Assembly: GCA_030430075.1 (NCBI GenBank)
Contig: JAUIGN010000003.1
Location: 124,001-188,000, forward strand
DNA from: a bacterium
GTDB taxonomy: Bacteria > Planctomycetota > Planctomycetia > Pirellulales > Pirellulaceae
Length of the DNA stretch: 64,000 bases
Direction of reading: 5' to 3'
Position numbers and translations under genes: made by a program. Below the pieces are notes generated by a model that was not told where the DNA came from, did not search any database, and worked only from the letters and a program-made list of their open reading frames with translations. Position 1 is the first letter of the stretch, and each line of letters begins with the position of its first letter. Shown here one piece after another: positions 25,593-33,695 of this stretch.

Positions 25593-25754
25593 ATCGGTGC
25601 TCCGTGTCTCAGGGCGAAACCGCGATCCGCTGCAGCTCATCTCAGCTCATTGCGGCGACGAGCCCAGCCAGGCCGCGGCCCTGAATCCGCTTCCCGGGCG
25701 GCGGCATTGCCGTCGCCCGCCTTGATGATGCCAAGCACGCCTCGGATCGGCTCG

Positions 25755-25797
25755 ATGCGCCCCGTGGGGCGGGACCGACCGTTCCGCCGGGGCGCAT
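25755..25797 (-). promoter_or_regulatory. Strong intercistronic stem-loop inside the ubiquitin-like operon
   Basis: ATGCGCCCC pairs exactly with GGGGCGCAT, enclosing a second stem GGCGGGA/TTCCGCC. The element starts 28 bases after the membrane JAMM stop, in the widest gap of the operon. It lacks a T-tract, so an attenuator, RNase barrier or processing site fits better than a full terminator. Confidence 0.5.
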
Positions 25798-25824
25798 GCC
25801 GCTCAGGCGATGGGCATCGCTTCG

Positions 25825-27189
25825 CTATTCAGTGTTCGCCTCTTTTGAAGTTTCCTCGGATGATTCGTCGAAATCAAGGTCGTGTTTCTTGTTGCCCGCG
25901 ACGGCAAATGCGACCCCGGCCGCGATGAGGACCGCCACCGCGGACCCAACCCCGATCATTGTCCACTTGGAGACCCCTTCTTCGGGATCCGCCCCGTCAG
26001 CGTCGGTACTGCCGTCCGGCGATGTGGCGACCGCCAGGTCACCTTGCAGATTGGCATTCTTTTTCTTGAGCTCGTCAAGCGATTTTGTGAGGCTCGCCAC
26101 GCGGTCCTCCAAATACTTCCCCCGATCGGTGCTCGACTGAAGCTCGCGTTTCAGTTTGGCCTCGCTTTCGCTGAGCACCTCGTTAAAGGCAACCTGGCCG
26201 TGCAGGCTGTCCTGGAGGTTGGTGTTTGTCTTGGTCTTCTCGACCAGGTCCTGCAAGACCCCTTCGGGCGTCCCATGCTGCGCGCTCAGGAAGCGGTCCA
26301 GCACTTCGACCTGGGCCCGCGAGTCAGCCGCGGCGGTACGCGTCGCCGCCAGTTGCTCGATGCTCTGCTGCAGCGCCGCCATTTGCCGAAGCTCTTCGCT
26401 GGAAGTCTCCGGTGGCCACAACAGGCGGGCGGCGATGACCGCCACCAGGCAGGCCTGGATCGCCAGCATGCCGAGAATCGCCATGGACTGCCACGCCGGC
26501 TGTTCGCCGGAAATGTTGACGACCGGGGCGGGTGGCGAAGCGCCGCGAAAGCGTGGATCCTGAACCATGTCGAACTTCCCCTCAAGCTGGGCCGCGAACT
26601 GTGCTAGTTCGTCCTGGCGGAATCGTGATGCTGTAACGTAAAAACCACCGGTGCGGCGAATCCGTTCGGCCGCGTCTCCCGTCCACTGAAACAGCCCCCG
26701 GTCTTGCCGACAAGGGTCGATGACCAGGGCGACATCAAGCCGCTTGTTAAAAAAATTGTCGCAGATAAACATATCCATTCCGGAGAGGAAGACGCCCCAG
26801 TCCGGATGGGTGTGATACCAGCCGACGATCTGCAAGTCGTCGGGAAACTCGTCCCGCTCGCGGGAAATCTCCGACCACGTATCATGGGTAAACTTGAAGC
26901 TGCCCTTGGTGCTCTCGTAGTGTTTGGCGCGAAGGCTGTCCGTGATCACGACAAAGGCCCGGCCCTGCTCGTCTTCGTACTGGCCGCCGAGCATCACACC
27001 GCCCAACTCGACACTCGTATCCGTCAGGGCATGTTCCTCCATGTCCGCCAGCGAATCCAGGTCGACAAAAATGGGCAGGTCGTCGTCGGTCGGCTCGAAG
27101 ACGGGCACCACGGCGTAATGCTTGTTCTCGTCGGGGCGCAGCCGAACTTCGGGCCGCGTTTCTTCGAGATCGCCGAATTCGATTTCCAC
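25825..27189 (-). CDS. JAMM/MPN isopeptidase with two membrane segments and coiled coil
   Basis: A 454-residue protein. The N-terminal MPN domain has the complete JAMM zinc site: Glu61 (ELGGVMLGG), His126 and His128 (WYHTHP), Ser136 and Asp139 (spacing H-x-H-x7-S-x2-D). Two predicted membrane helices (about 236-257 and 406-427) flank a region of about 140 residues rich in heptad-like helices (AALQQSIEQL, KYLEDRVASLTKSLDELKKK). The tail is acidic and Ser/Glu-rich. JAMM proteases in such operons cleave isopeptide bonds formed by the ubiquitin-like modifier. The loop between membrane helices probably lies outside the cytoplasm while the MPN domain stays inside. The start codon is GTG; the E1 stop is 47 bases upstream. 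Confidence 0.88.
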   Translation of the reverse strand: MEIEFGDLEETRPEVRLRPDENKHYAVVPVFEPTDDDLPIFVDLDSLADMEEHALTDTSVELGGVMLGGQYEDEQGRAFVVITDSLRAKHYESTKGSFKFTHDTWSEISRERDEFPDDLQIVGWYHTHPDWGVFLSGMDMFICDNFFNKRLDVALVIDPCRQDRGLFQWTGDAAERIRRTGGFYVTASRFRQDELAQFAAQLEGKFDMVQDPRFRGASPPAPVVNISGEQPAWQSMAILGMLAIQACLVAVIAARLLWPPETSSEELRQMAALQQSIEQLAATRTAAADSRAQVEVLDRFLSAQHGTPEGVLQDLVEKTKTNTNLQDSLHGQVAFNEVLSESEAKLKRELQSSTDRGKYLEDRVASLTKSLDELKKKNANLQGDLAVATSPDGSTDADGADPEEGVSKWTMIGVGSAVAVLIAAGVAFAVAGNKKHDLDFDESSEETSKEANTE

Positions 27190-27236
27190 GTGATGTGCCG
27201 ATCAACTATGGGCCTGGTTCAGTTGCTTCCGCTTGC

Positions 27237-28409
27237 CTACACATTCATGACGGACCCCCGGTCCGCAGCCAAGAGGTACACGTGTTCGCCTTCGTTGGAC
27301 TCCACGCGGACCACGTCGTACGGGGGAACCCCCAGTTCGATCAACCGTTTGCCCGCCAGTTCGGATCCGCCGTCGACCGCGTGCACGAGCTCCGGCCGGC
27401 ACGTCTGGCCACATTGGGGGCAGACGGCCTCCTGCATGCTCACCTCCTGCAGCGGCCGCATGATCGGCTGGCTGGTCCCGCATTGCTGGCAGGCGATGTT
27501 CACGACCAGGTCCCGGTCGAGCGCCAGTTGCAGCGTGCCGCTCACCTGCGACCGGTCCCGGATCGCCGCGAACAGTTGCTCGGCCGTATGCTCCCTGGCG
27601 GAGATCTCCAGCGCGAGTGGGGTGGGATACGTTTCGTGACTCAGACAGTCTTCGCGGCGTTGAAAGGCCGTCTTGTAGACCTGGTTGGAGATGCCGTTGT
27701 AGACGGTGGCACAACCCGCATCGACGGGCATCCCGTGCAACAGTTTCAGCGCTTCCTGGACTTGCAGCCCACCGATCATGGACGAGATCGTCGGCGCCGT
27801 CGGCACCTTTCCGGCCTGCAAATCCTCTTGCCGCAGCAAGGGGCAGCTATAGCGAAGATTGATCAGCCGATAGTCATTCTCCGTCATCGCGCATTCGTAG
27901 CAGGCACTGTCCGGGGGCGTAAAGACCTTGACCACGCCGTTGATTTCCTGGATGCCGCCGTCGATCCAGGGCGTGCCCACTTTCCAGCATTGCCGGTTGA
28001 CCCACAGCCGGGCTTCGCGATTGTCCAGGCAACCGATCACCACGTCGACGTCGCGGAACATCCCCAGGCCAACCTCGGTCATAATGTTGGCCAGCATCGG
28101 CTTGACCCGGGTATCGGGATTGATGTCGCTGATCGCGGCGGCGGCCGCTTCCGCTTTTGGACGCCCACAGTCGCGATGCCGAAAAAGCACCGAACGAGTC
28201 AGGTTCGACTCTTCAATATGATCGAAGTCGACCACGTAGGCGGTGCCCACCCCTAGCAAGGCCAGGTTCTTGAGCACTTCGTTGCCGAGTGCTCCGGCGC
28301 CGACCACCAGCACCCGTGCGCGCGACAACTTCTGCTGATCCCACCAGGCAATCAGGCGCAGTCGGGAATAACGGTCGTCATCGTCGATCAAGAGGGTGTC
28401 GTCAGGCAT
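27237..28409 (-). CDS. E1-like (ThiF/MoeB family) activating enzyme
   Basis: A 390-residue E1. The adenylation domain has the nucleotide loop GAGALG (37-42), acidic ribose contact Asp61 (YVVDFDHIE), the NLTRSVLF asparagine/arginine pair (Asn69, Arg72) and CLDNREAR (127-134). CYEC at 170-173 corresponds to the zinc CxxC of MoeB/ThiF. Cys189 (YSCPLL), placed before PTAPTISSMIGGLQVQEALK, is the best candidate for the thioester cysteine. The C-terminal 130 residues add two CxxC pairs (307/310 and 330/333), a zinc ribbon that may replace the E2-binding ubiquitin-fold domain. It should adenylate the C-terminal Gly of the modifier and pass it to the E2. Confidence 0.92.
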   Translation of the reverse strand: MPDDTLLIDDDDRYSRLRLIAWWDQQKLSRARVLVVGAGALGNEVLKNLALLGVGTAYVVDFDHIEESNLTRSVLFRHRDCGRPKAEAAAAAISDINPDTRVKPMLANIMTEVGLGMFRDVDVVIGCLDNREARLWVNRQCWKVGTPWIDGGIQEINGVVKVFTPPDSACYECAMTENDYRLINLRYSCPLLRQEDLQAGKVPTAPTISSMIGGLQVQEALKLLHGMPVDAGCATVYNGISNQVYKTAFQRREDCLSHETYPTPLALEISAREHTAEQLFAAIRDRSQVSGTLQLALDRDLVVNIACQQCGTSQPIMRPLQEVSMQEAVCPQCGQTCRPELVHAVDGGSELAGKRLIELGVPPYDVVRVESNEGEHVYLLAADRGSVMNV

Positions 28410-28457
28410 ACCATGAGTACCACTTGGTTTCTACCGTCAGCCGGAATCGAAGCGGGC

Positions 28458-29048
28458 TCATCCAGTCCGCGGCTCGTCTTCCCAAACGCAAACAAATCCG
28501 CAATCCGCCACTTCTCCCCGGCGCCACTGAAAGAATCCCAACTCCTGCCGCTGCGGATCCACAACCATGGCAATCTGCCAGGGTTCGCTGAAGAAATTGC
28601 GATGAATGAACAAGTCGTAAGCGGAGAGGAAAACGCCGAAATTCGGGTGCGTATGGTGCCACCCGACGACCACCTCTTCGGGATAGGACGACTCGACTTG
28701 CTGATTCAGCTGCGACCAGGTCGCGTGCGTAAACGTCAGCGAGGCGGCTCGCGACCGCGTCTCGTGGGCCGGCAGAAAATGCCGAACTTCGACGTAGGTG
28801 CGCCGGTCTTCGTGGAAGCCGCCGAGCAAAAAGCCGCCCCGCTCACGCGAAACATCCTGCTCGGAATACGTCAAGATCTGTTCCAATACCAACTCGTGAA
28901 CGAAGATCGGCGGTGCATCCTGGAAGATCTCGCCCATTGCCGAACCGCCGGCCGTACCCTGGCGTGCTGGTGCCGGTCTTGGAATTGGCTGAATCATACG
29001 CGCATTCCCTGGAGCGGGCGGCCCTCGCGGGTGGCCCACGTCATCCAT
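28458..29048 (-). CDS. JAMM/MPN isopeptidase, soluble
   Basis: A 196-residue protein from ATG 29048 (a TTG at 29081 is also possible). After a Pro/Ala-rich leader of about 45 residues comes an MPN domain with a full JAMM motif: Glu69 (RERGGFLLGG), His132 and His134 (WHHTHP), Ser142 and Asp145. No membrane segment is present, in contrast to the second JAMM protein of the operon, with which it shares VGWxHTHPxxGVFLS and xDPxRQxxGxFQW blocks. It begins 38 bases after the E2 stop and ends 48 bases before E1. It is expected to remove or process the ubiquitin-like modifier. Confidence 0.9.
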   Translation of the reverse strand: MDDVGHPRGPPAPGNARMIQPIPRPAPARQGTAGGSAMGEIFQDAPPIFVHELVLEQILTYSEQDVSRERGGFLLGGFHEDRRTYVEVRHFLPAHETRSRAASLTFTHATWSQLNQQVESSYPEEVVVGWHHTHPNFGVFLSAYDLFIHRNFFSEPWQIAMVVDPQRQELGFFQWRRGEVADCGFVCVWEDEPRTG

Positions 29049-29086
29049 CGTCGAAGCCGCCGGCCCCGGCGAAACGGTCAACCCGA

Positions 29087-29734
29087 CTACTCGATAAACA
29101 GGATGTCGGGGTCTTCCGGTTCGACAATCTCCGCATCGACAATCTCGTCGCTACCGATAAACAGGACATCGGACGGCGCCCGTGGTGCCGCGGTGATCGG
29201 CGGCTTGGCGATCTCTTCCGGAGTCGCCGCGATTCCGGCCACCTTGTCGCGCAACGACCGCTGGTCGATCGGCAACCGGTACGCGTCCTGTGTCTTGGCC
29301 CACAAGGCGGCCTCGCGATTGTAGGGGCTCTCGACGTCGAAATTCTCGTAGCGAATCATGTCCCACAACATGACGCACAACTCGTCCAGATTGAGGCTCG
29401 GCACCCAATGCGTTCCGTACCCTCCCAGGCAGACGACCCCGCTGCCGGAAATATTCGGGTGAAAGATGGGCGTCTTCCACGACAAATCAGGCATCATCCG
29501 TGGGTAGGACGCACCCAATTCAATGGACACCTCGTGATGCTCGCGAATGAGTATCTCCGAAGCACCATCGGTCCGCCAAAAGCCCCTCCCGCGAAACCGG
29601 ACCAGGTAGGACTCCGGCGGGCCACCGAACAAGGCACCGGGGACGGTGAAATCCAGGATCGAACTGTCGTCCCGCAACTTTTCCAGCGACCTGAGATCAG
29701 TTCGCAGCCGGCGCGTACGCGGCGACTCACGCAT
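29087..29734 (-). CDS. E2-like ubiquitin-conjugating enzyme, catalytically complete
   Basis: A 215-residue UBC-fold protein. The core matches eukaryotic E2 closely: ELGASYPRMMPDLSW, HPN at 92-94 and the active-site Cys102 (codon TGC at 29431-29429) eight residues on, exactly the Ubc spacing, within SGVVCLGGYG. WVPSLNLDELCVMLWDMI corresponds to the following E2 helix. The tail carries two motifs, SDVLFIGSDE (188-197) and PDILFIE (209-215), like those of the Cys-less paralog. It should accept activated modifier from E1 and, with the RING proteins, pass it to lysines. The ATG at 29734 follows GGGAG by about 10 bases; the modifier gene ends 117 bases upstream. Confidence 0.92.
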   Translation of the reverse strand: MRESPRTRRLRTDLRSLEKLRDDSSILDFTVPGALFGGPPESYLVRFRGRGFWRTDGASEILIREHHEVSIELGASYPRMMPDLSWKTPIFHPNISGSGVVCLGGYGTHWVPSLNLDELCVMLWDMIRYENFDVESPYNREAALWAKTQDAYRLPIDQRSLRDKVAGIAATPEEIAKPPITAAPRAPSDVLFIGSDEIVDAEIVEPEDPDILFIE

Positions 29735-29813
29735 GCAAGAAATCTCCCTGGGGTTCTCGCGCCGCCACAACAGTTCGTTGAGAAAACGCAGTCACCGGCA
29801 CATGGTTCGTGGG

Positions 29814-29834
29814 GCTCGCAATCTTCCCGCGAGC
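29814..29834 (-). promoter_or_regulatory. Stem-loop between modifier and E2 genes
   Basis: GCTCGC and GCGAGC pair around a 9-base loop within the 117-base gap after the modifier stop. It may raise modifier mRNA relative to the downstream enzymes by blocking 3' decay. Confidence 0.35.
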
Positions 29835-29851
29835 ACAACAGGGTGGATCGG

Positions 29852-30142
29852 TTAGCCGGCGACAATTTCGGGGTAGACAATCAGATGATCCCCTTCGCCG
29901 ACAACGGCATCGAGCAACGTCTGGTCTTCTCGCAGACGCTTGCCACCCTCCTTGTGATCGAGGCTGTAGCTCATGGGCTGACCATCCGGTCCCATCACCG
30001 GCAGGTTCATCTTGGTAATAATGTTGGGCAGAATGCGTTTCACGGTGACCGTATCAGCAATCACGGCATCCACGGATTTAGCACCCGTTTGATCGAGAAA
30101 CGTGACGCGTGTTCCTTTGCGCTCTTCACCTTGGTCGGACAT
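29852..30142 (-). CDS. Ubiquitin-like modifier protein
   Basis: A 96-residue protein with beta-grasp features: an N-terminal strand TRVTFLDQTG, a helix after TVTVKRILPNIITKMN, MSYSLDHKEGGKRLREDQTL, where ubiquitin-like folds place strands and turns, and a final strand DHLIVYPEIVAG. The pattern (threshold loop LREDQTLLDAVVGEGD, final strand) resembles YukD/EsaB and ubiquitin. It ends in Ala-Gly with no extension, so the carboxyl-terminal Gly is already exposed for adenylation. GGAG lies 7 bases before the ATG. As the first gene of the E1/E2/JAMM/RING operon it is the obvious substrate of that machinery. Confidence 0.87.
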   Translation of the reverse strand: MSDQGEERKGTRVTFLDQTGAKSVDAVIADTVTVKRILPNIITKMNLPVMGPDGQPMSYSLDHKEGGKRLREDQTLLDAVVGEGDHLIVYPEIVAG

Positions 30143-30486
30143 CGGGCAACTCCACTAGACCACTGAGACCATGTACAACGGATCGACAATTCAGATCGCG
30201 AACGGAAAGGCACCGGCGACCTGCCCACACGATTCCGCGTAACCTGCCGGGCCGCTTTCCGCGCTGCGAACGACCCATCTGCTCGCAAACACGTTCCGTC
30301 CGCGAACAGGCTCAAGCGAGTCCGACATCTCGACCGATGCCGTTTTCGACCCACCCGTGGCAGGGGAATCCGAACAGATTCCGTTGGGGTATTCGTTCCA
30401 TCTACGGATATCTTAGCGGATCTAAAAACTCATTCCAAGCGCCGGCCGTTTTTCCTAACCGCCTTTCATAGCAACCGTTTGGGTCG
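30143..30486. other. Leader/promoter region of the ubiquitin-like operon
   Basis: A 344-base gene-free stretch between the modifier start and the stop of the transglutaminase gene (both minus strand). It holds the predicted promoter at 30410-30438 and a leader of about 260 bases with no ORF I can support and no recognised riboswitch. Confidence 0.5.
30410..30438 (-). promoter_or_regulatory. Predicted sigma-70-like promoter for the ubiquitin-like operon
   Basis: On the minus strand, TTGGAA (-35, 30433-30438) and TAAGAT (-10, 30410-30415) are separated by exactly 17 bases in an AT-rich patch unusual for this GC-rich region. It would give a leader of roughly 260 bases. Sequence match only. Confidence 0.4.
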
Positions 30487-32124
30487 TCAACCTGGTTCAT
30501 CAACGGCAACAATCTCGAGCTGCAGGCGACCCATCACTTCAAAGACGGGCAGAACGGCCGCGTAGCCGCTGCCGCTCGCCAGATTCGACTCGGCCACCTT
30601 CACATGGGCCGCGCCAATTCCGCCTTGACCCAGCGTGGCGTCCAAGGGAATCCAATGATCGCCGACCCAGACTTCGGTCCACATGTGATAGGCGAACCCT
30701 CCCGCCTGCCCGTAGTAGACCAAACCGATCGCCACGCGGGCCGGAATCTGCCGCGCGCGGCAGGCCGCCGCCAACAGCATCGCGTGCTCGGTGCAGTCGC
30801 CCTGTCGGCTCTTGGCAACCTCGGCGGCCGAGGCGATCGCCTGCGAGAATTCCGTAACGTCCACCAGTTCCTGAACCCGTTTCTCCAAGGCTTGCGCGAC
30901 TTGCCAGGCATCGGTTTCGTCCGCGGCAACCGACTGAGCAATCTCGATGACGGCAGGGTCGTCGCTCTGAATCAGTGAACTCGCGGCCAGATCTTGCTCG
31001 GTCGGAGGCCGGTCCTTCGCCACCGCGACCGCGGCCGCATTCTCCGGCCGCAATGCCTGGACGGTAATCTCCGCCGTCCGGGCATCCAGGCGTTTGACGG
31101 CCTGTGTCGCGCCGACGGCAAACGTCGCCACCGGATCGCCGGCGTCGATCGTCGCCCGGTAGACGATTCTTCGAGTCCGATGGGGGTGGGCCAGTCGCCG
31201 ATCGGTCTTTACCACCGAAGCGGCGCCGAGATCGAAGGGGGCCGCGTTCCCGTCTGCCCGCAAGGCAACGGCCCGCGTCGTGCGGAATGTTTCCTGACCG
31301 AGCGACGGGATGGCCGTCTTCAACGTTTCGCCCTGCTCATCCGTCCAGAGTACGGATTGCACACGGGTCGGTCCGATCTGCGTGCTGCTTTCGATTCTCA
31401 ACAACGTTTGCTCGCCAGACAGCAACCGGGTCGGCTCGTAGTCAACCGCCGTCAATTCGACCTGGCCGATCATATTGAACACGGCCATCAGCGCCCGAAC
31501 GGTCCGTTGCTCGCCCGGCTCCAGGGGATCCTCGCGCAACGATTGCTCGGCGCCGAAGAACCCGCGGCAGTCCGGGCTCCAATCCAAGGCCGAATCGTGG
31601 GACTTGCCGGGCGTGGTGGTGGTCATCCGCAGCTTGCCTCCCTCCACCCTGCCCTCGGTCTTCGTCTCGTTGGGCGCCGTCCCCATGGAACTGAGAAAGC
31701 GGACCAGCCGGCCGTCCGGATGCTCGACGGAAACGACGGTGATTTCCTGCGACACGGTTTGATTGAACCGCAGCATGGTCATCTGGCTGTCGGCGGTGAT
31801 CTTCACCAACCGTTGATCCCCTTGTTCCAGGGTCGCAAACCGAGTTCGCGTGTGACCGACTTTGGAGCCCCCCATGAAGACCGCGTCCCAGGTTTCGTGG
31901 GTTTGTCGCCCCTGCCCCGCGTCTTCGTCGACCTTGCCGCCGGCGGAGGAGACGGGCGACGTCGCCACCTGTCCGGGCTTCTCGGATGGGGCCTTTCCGG
32001 CACCCGCGTCAGCGGGTCCGGTCGGCTCGGTTGGGCGGCACCCGCAGGCACCGCAGACCAGCAGACCGGCCAGCCACCCGACGACCGCACGATACGCGCG
32101 GTGCCTCGCCTGCCTCGAGTTCAT
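30487..32124 (-). CDS. Lipoprotein with transglutaminase-like domain
   Basis: A 545-residue protein from ATG 32124, preceded by AGGAGCGAA. The N terminus (VVGWLAGLLVCGACGC) is a signal with a probable lipobox Cys. A long beta-rich region follows. The C-terminal transglutaminase core shows the catalytic triad: Cys in SRQGDCTEHAMLLAAACRA, His in FAYHMWTEVWV and Asp in WIPLDATLGQ. Bacterial members of this fold are usually peptidases or amidases acting in the envelope rather than true cross-linkers. It lies upstream of, and on the same strand as, the ubiquitin-like operon, 344 bases away, so a functional link is possible but unproven. Confidence 0.82.
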   Translation of the reverse strand: MNSRQARHRAYRAVVGWLAGLLVCGACGCRPTEPTGPADAGAGKAPSEKPGQVATSPVSSAGGKVDEDAGQGRQTHETWDAVFMGGSKVGHTRTRFATLEQGDQRLVKITADSQMTMLRFNQTVSQEITVVSVEHPDGRLVRFLSSMGTAPNETKTEGRVEGGKLRMTTTTPGKSHDSALDWSPDCRGFFGAEQSLREDPLEPGEQRTVRALMAVFNMIGQVELTAVDYEPTRLLSGEQTLLRIESSTQIGPTRVQSVLWTDEQGETLKTAIPSLGQETFRTTRAVALRADGNAAPFDLGAASVVKTDRRLAHPHRTRRIVYRATIDAGDPVATFAVGATQAVKRLDARTAEITVQALRPENAAAVAVAKDRPPTEQDLAASSLIQSDDPAVIEIAQSVAADETDAWQVAQALEKRVQELVDVTEFSQAIASAAEVAKSRQGDCTEHAMLLAAACRARQIPARVAIGLVYYGQAGGFAYHMWTEVWVGDHWIPLDATLGQGGIGAAHVKVAESNLASGSGYAAVLPVFEVMGRLQLEIVAVDEPG

Positions 32125-32573
32125 TTCGCTCCTGTCCACCACGCTCGTCACTCCTGTCTTCGCAACGAATGTCTCGGCCCCTCCAACCGACTTCGACCGT
32201 TAGTATAGTGGAGTCGACCGGCGAAACCGTACCCAATCTGACGACTCGGCAAGATACCGAGCAGAATAAATTCGGGATCTGCTCACGGGACTTCCTTCAC
32301 GCCGCAAACCGGGTGCTAGAATTTTTCTGAACGGCGGGTGTGACTGTCGTTTTCACGCGAAGGACGCCCCGCCCTCCGCTTCGATTCTGACGATTGGATC
32401 GAATGCGTGGGCCCCCTGCGATGCCAGTCGGTGGAGCGAACAACGTGTGAAGAAAAGGGCCCCGGCGGGCCCAAAAGGTAACGTACATTTTGGTCATTGA
32501 AAGCTCTTCCGTTGGCAGTTTTGCCGTCCCCCCCGAATACGAGCTCGCCTGAAATAACACACCGAGGACGACG
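32125..32573. other. Divergent intergenic region
   Basis: A 449-base gap between the divergent transglutaminase and unknown-protein genes. On the minus strand TATACT at 32202-32207 could be a -10 for the transglutaminase gene but has no good -35. A palindrome GGGCCC-CGGC-GGGCCC flanked by A-runs lies near 32457-32473. No ORF is supported. Confidence 0.4.
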
Positions 32574-33263
32574 ATGGGCTTCTTGAAACAGTTTTTTCGC
32601 AACGTTCTGCACGACGAGCCGGGCGCGGCCTGTCCCAGCAGCTTCGAACACCTCAGTGAGGAAGAGCTAGAGACTCACTTAGGTGTTCAGCGGTACGGCA
32701 ACTTTCAGTTAACCGAGGCGGTGCGTCCGTCCTACGACCTCCAGGTCGTGCCTGAACAGGGCTACCGCCACGACGTTTACACCGACGAAGCATCCAACAC
32801 GACCGTTCCCGTCGTCATGGCGTCTGCCTCGGCGCATGTGCTGTTCGAGCTGTTCATGGAGCTGATTGAACCGCTGGGCGAACAGTTGGACGTCGTCCTG
32901 GAAACCAGCCACAACCGCTCAGGCGGCCACCAGGATCTCTATCGTGAGCACATCGATGCTCCCGTGCTGAAAAGCGTACTCTGGGACTTCGAAGAAATGC
33001 TCCTCAATGATGGCTGCACGGGCATCGCCGTCTTGAACCCCGGAATTCCGCAGGAAGTCCAGTTCGACGAACATAAACTGCTGATCGTCTACGGCCAGCC
33101 CCTGGATCGCTTCGAGTCCATCATGCGATCGTACGATGTCGCTCAACGGGATGAAATCAAGTTCATCACAGAGGCCGAACACGTGCATTCGTCCAGCGAC
33201 ACGTACGCCGACCAGTTCGACGAATTGAAACTGCGACTCGGCATGGACTGCACGTTCGAGTAA
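32574..33263 (+). CDS. Conserved-looking cytosolic protein of unknown function
   Basis: A 229-residue acidic protein. It begins MGFLKQFFRNVLHDEPGAAC, then LSEEELETHLGVQRYGNFQL, and contains a central segment ELFMELIEPLGEQLDVVLETSH followed by VLKSVLWDFEEMLLNDGCTG. There is no signal peptide, membrane segment or catalytic motif that I recognise. Composition and codon use match neighbouring genes, so it is very likely real. It stands alone, divergent from the transglutaminase gene. No function is proposed. Confidence 0.7.
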   Translation: MGFLKQFFRNVLHDEPGAACPSSFEHLSEEELETHLGVQRYGNFQLTEAVRPSYDLQVVPEQGYRHDVYTDEASNTTVPVVMASASAHVLFELFMELIEPLGEQLDVVLETSHNRSGGHQDLYREHIDAPVLKSVLWDFEEMLLNDGCTGIAVLNPGIPQEVQFDEHKLLIVYGQPLDRFESIMRSYDVAQRDEIKFITEAEHVHSSSDTYADQFDELKLRLGMDCTFE

Positions 33264-33695
33264 CTGCCGGGGACGGGACCAGCTTCCTTGCTACGCCTGT
33301 GGCTTCCGGAACCTCTCGCTTCCGGAAGTCGTTGCGGATTCGGTCGGACCTGAATTCCGTCTGCCTTGCGTCATGCGCCGCCGAACTTGCGGGATTCCCG
33401 CAATCGCATTCCCGGCGGTCCATTGAAGACCGGGTCCCCGCCGAGCGGCGCTTCACCGCCCAGGCGATCATCGTCCGCCCCGCGAGTCCGCCCAATGCTC
33501 GGCCGTGCCGGCGGCAGCTCGCAGCGGTCGCCATTGGCAGACTTTGCCGGTTGTACCGACTCTTTGGCTCACGCGACTTCATACGCTTGACGCGACAACT
33601 CCGAGTGTACCAGTGGGTTTGAAGATCGGGGTAGGAACGAGTCGATACTGGCTCCTGGCTGGTTAACTCACCTCTCTCATTTTGGCGGTCCGCTC
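33264..33695. other. Intergenic region, 432 bases
   Basis: Contains two closely spaced palindromes around TTCCGGAA (33301-33332 region) that could form a hairpin after the upstream gene. Nothing else is recognisable; it presumably holds the promoter of the outer-membrane protein gene. Confidence 0.35.

Noticed and set aside
32457..32473. Terminator in the divergent gap
   Set aside because: The palindrome has A-runs on both sides but lies upstream of both genes, so a terminator role makes little sense there.
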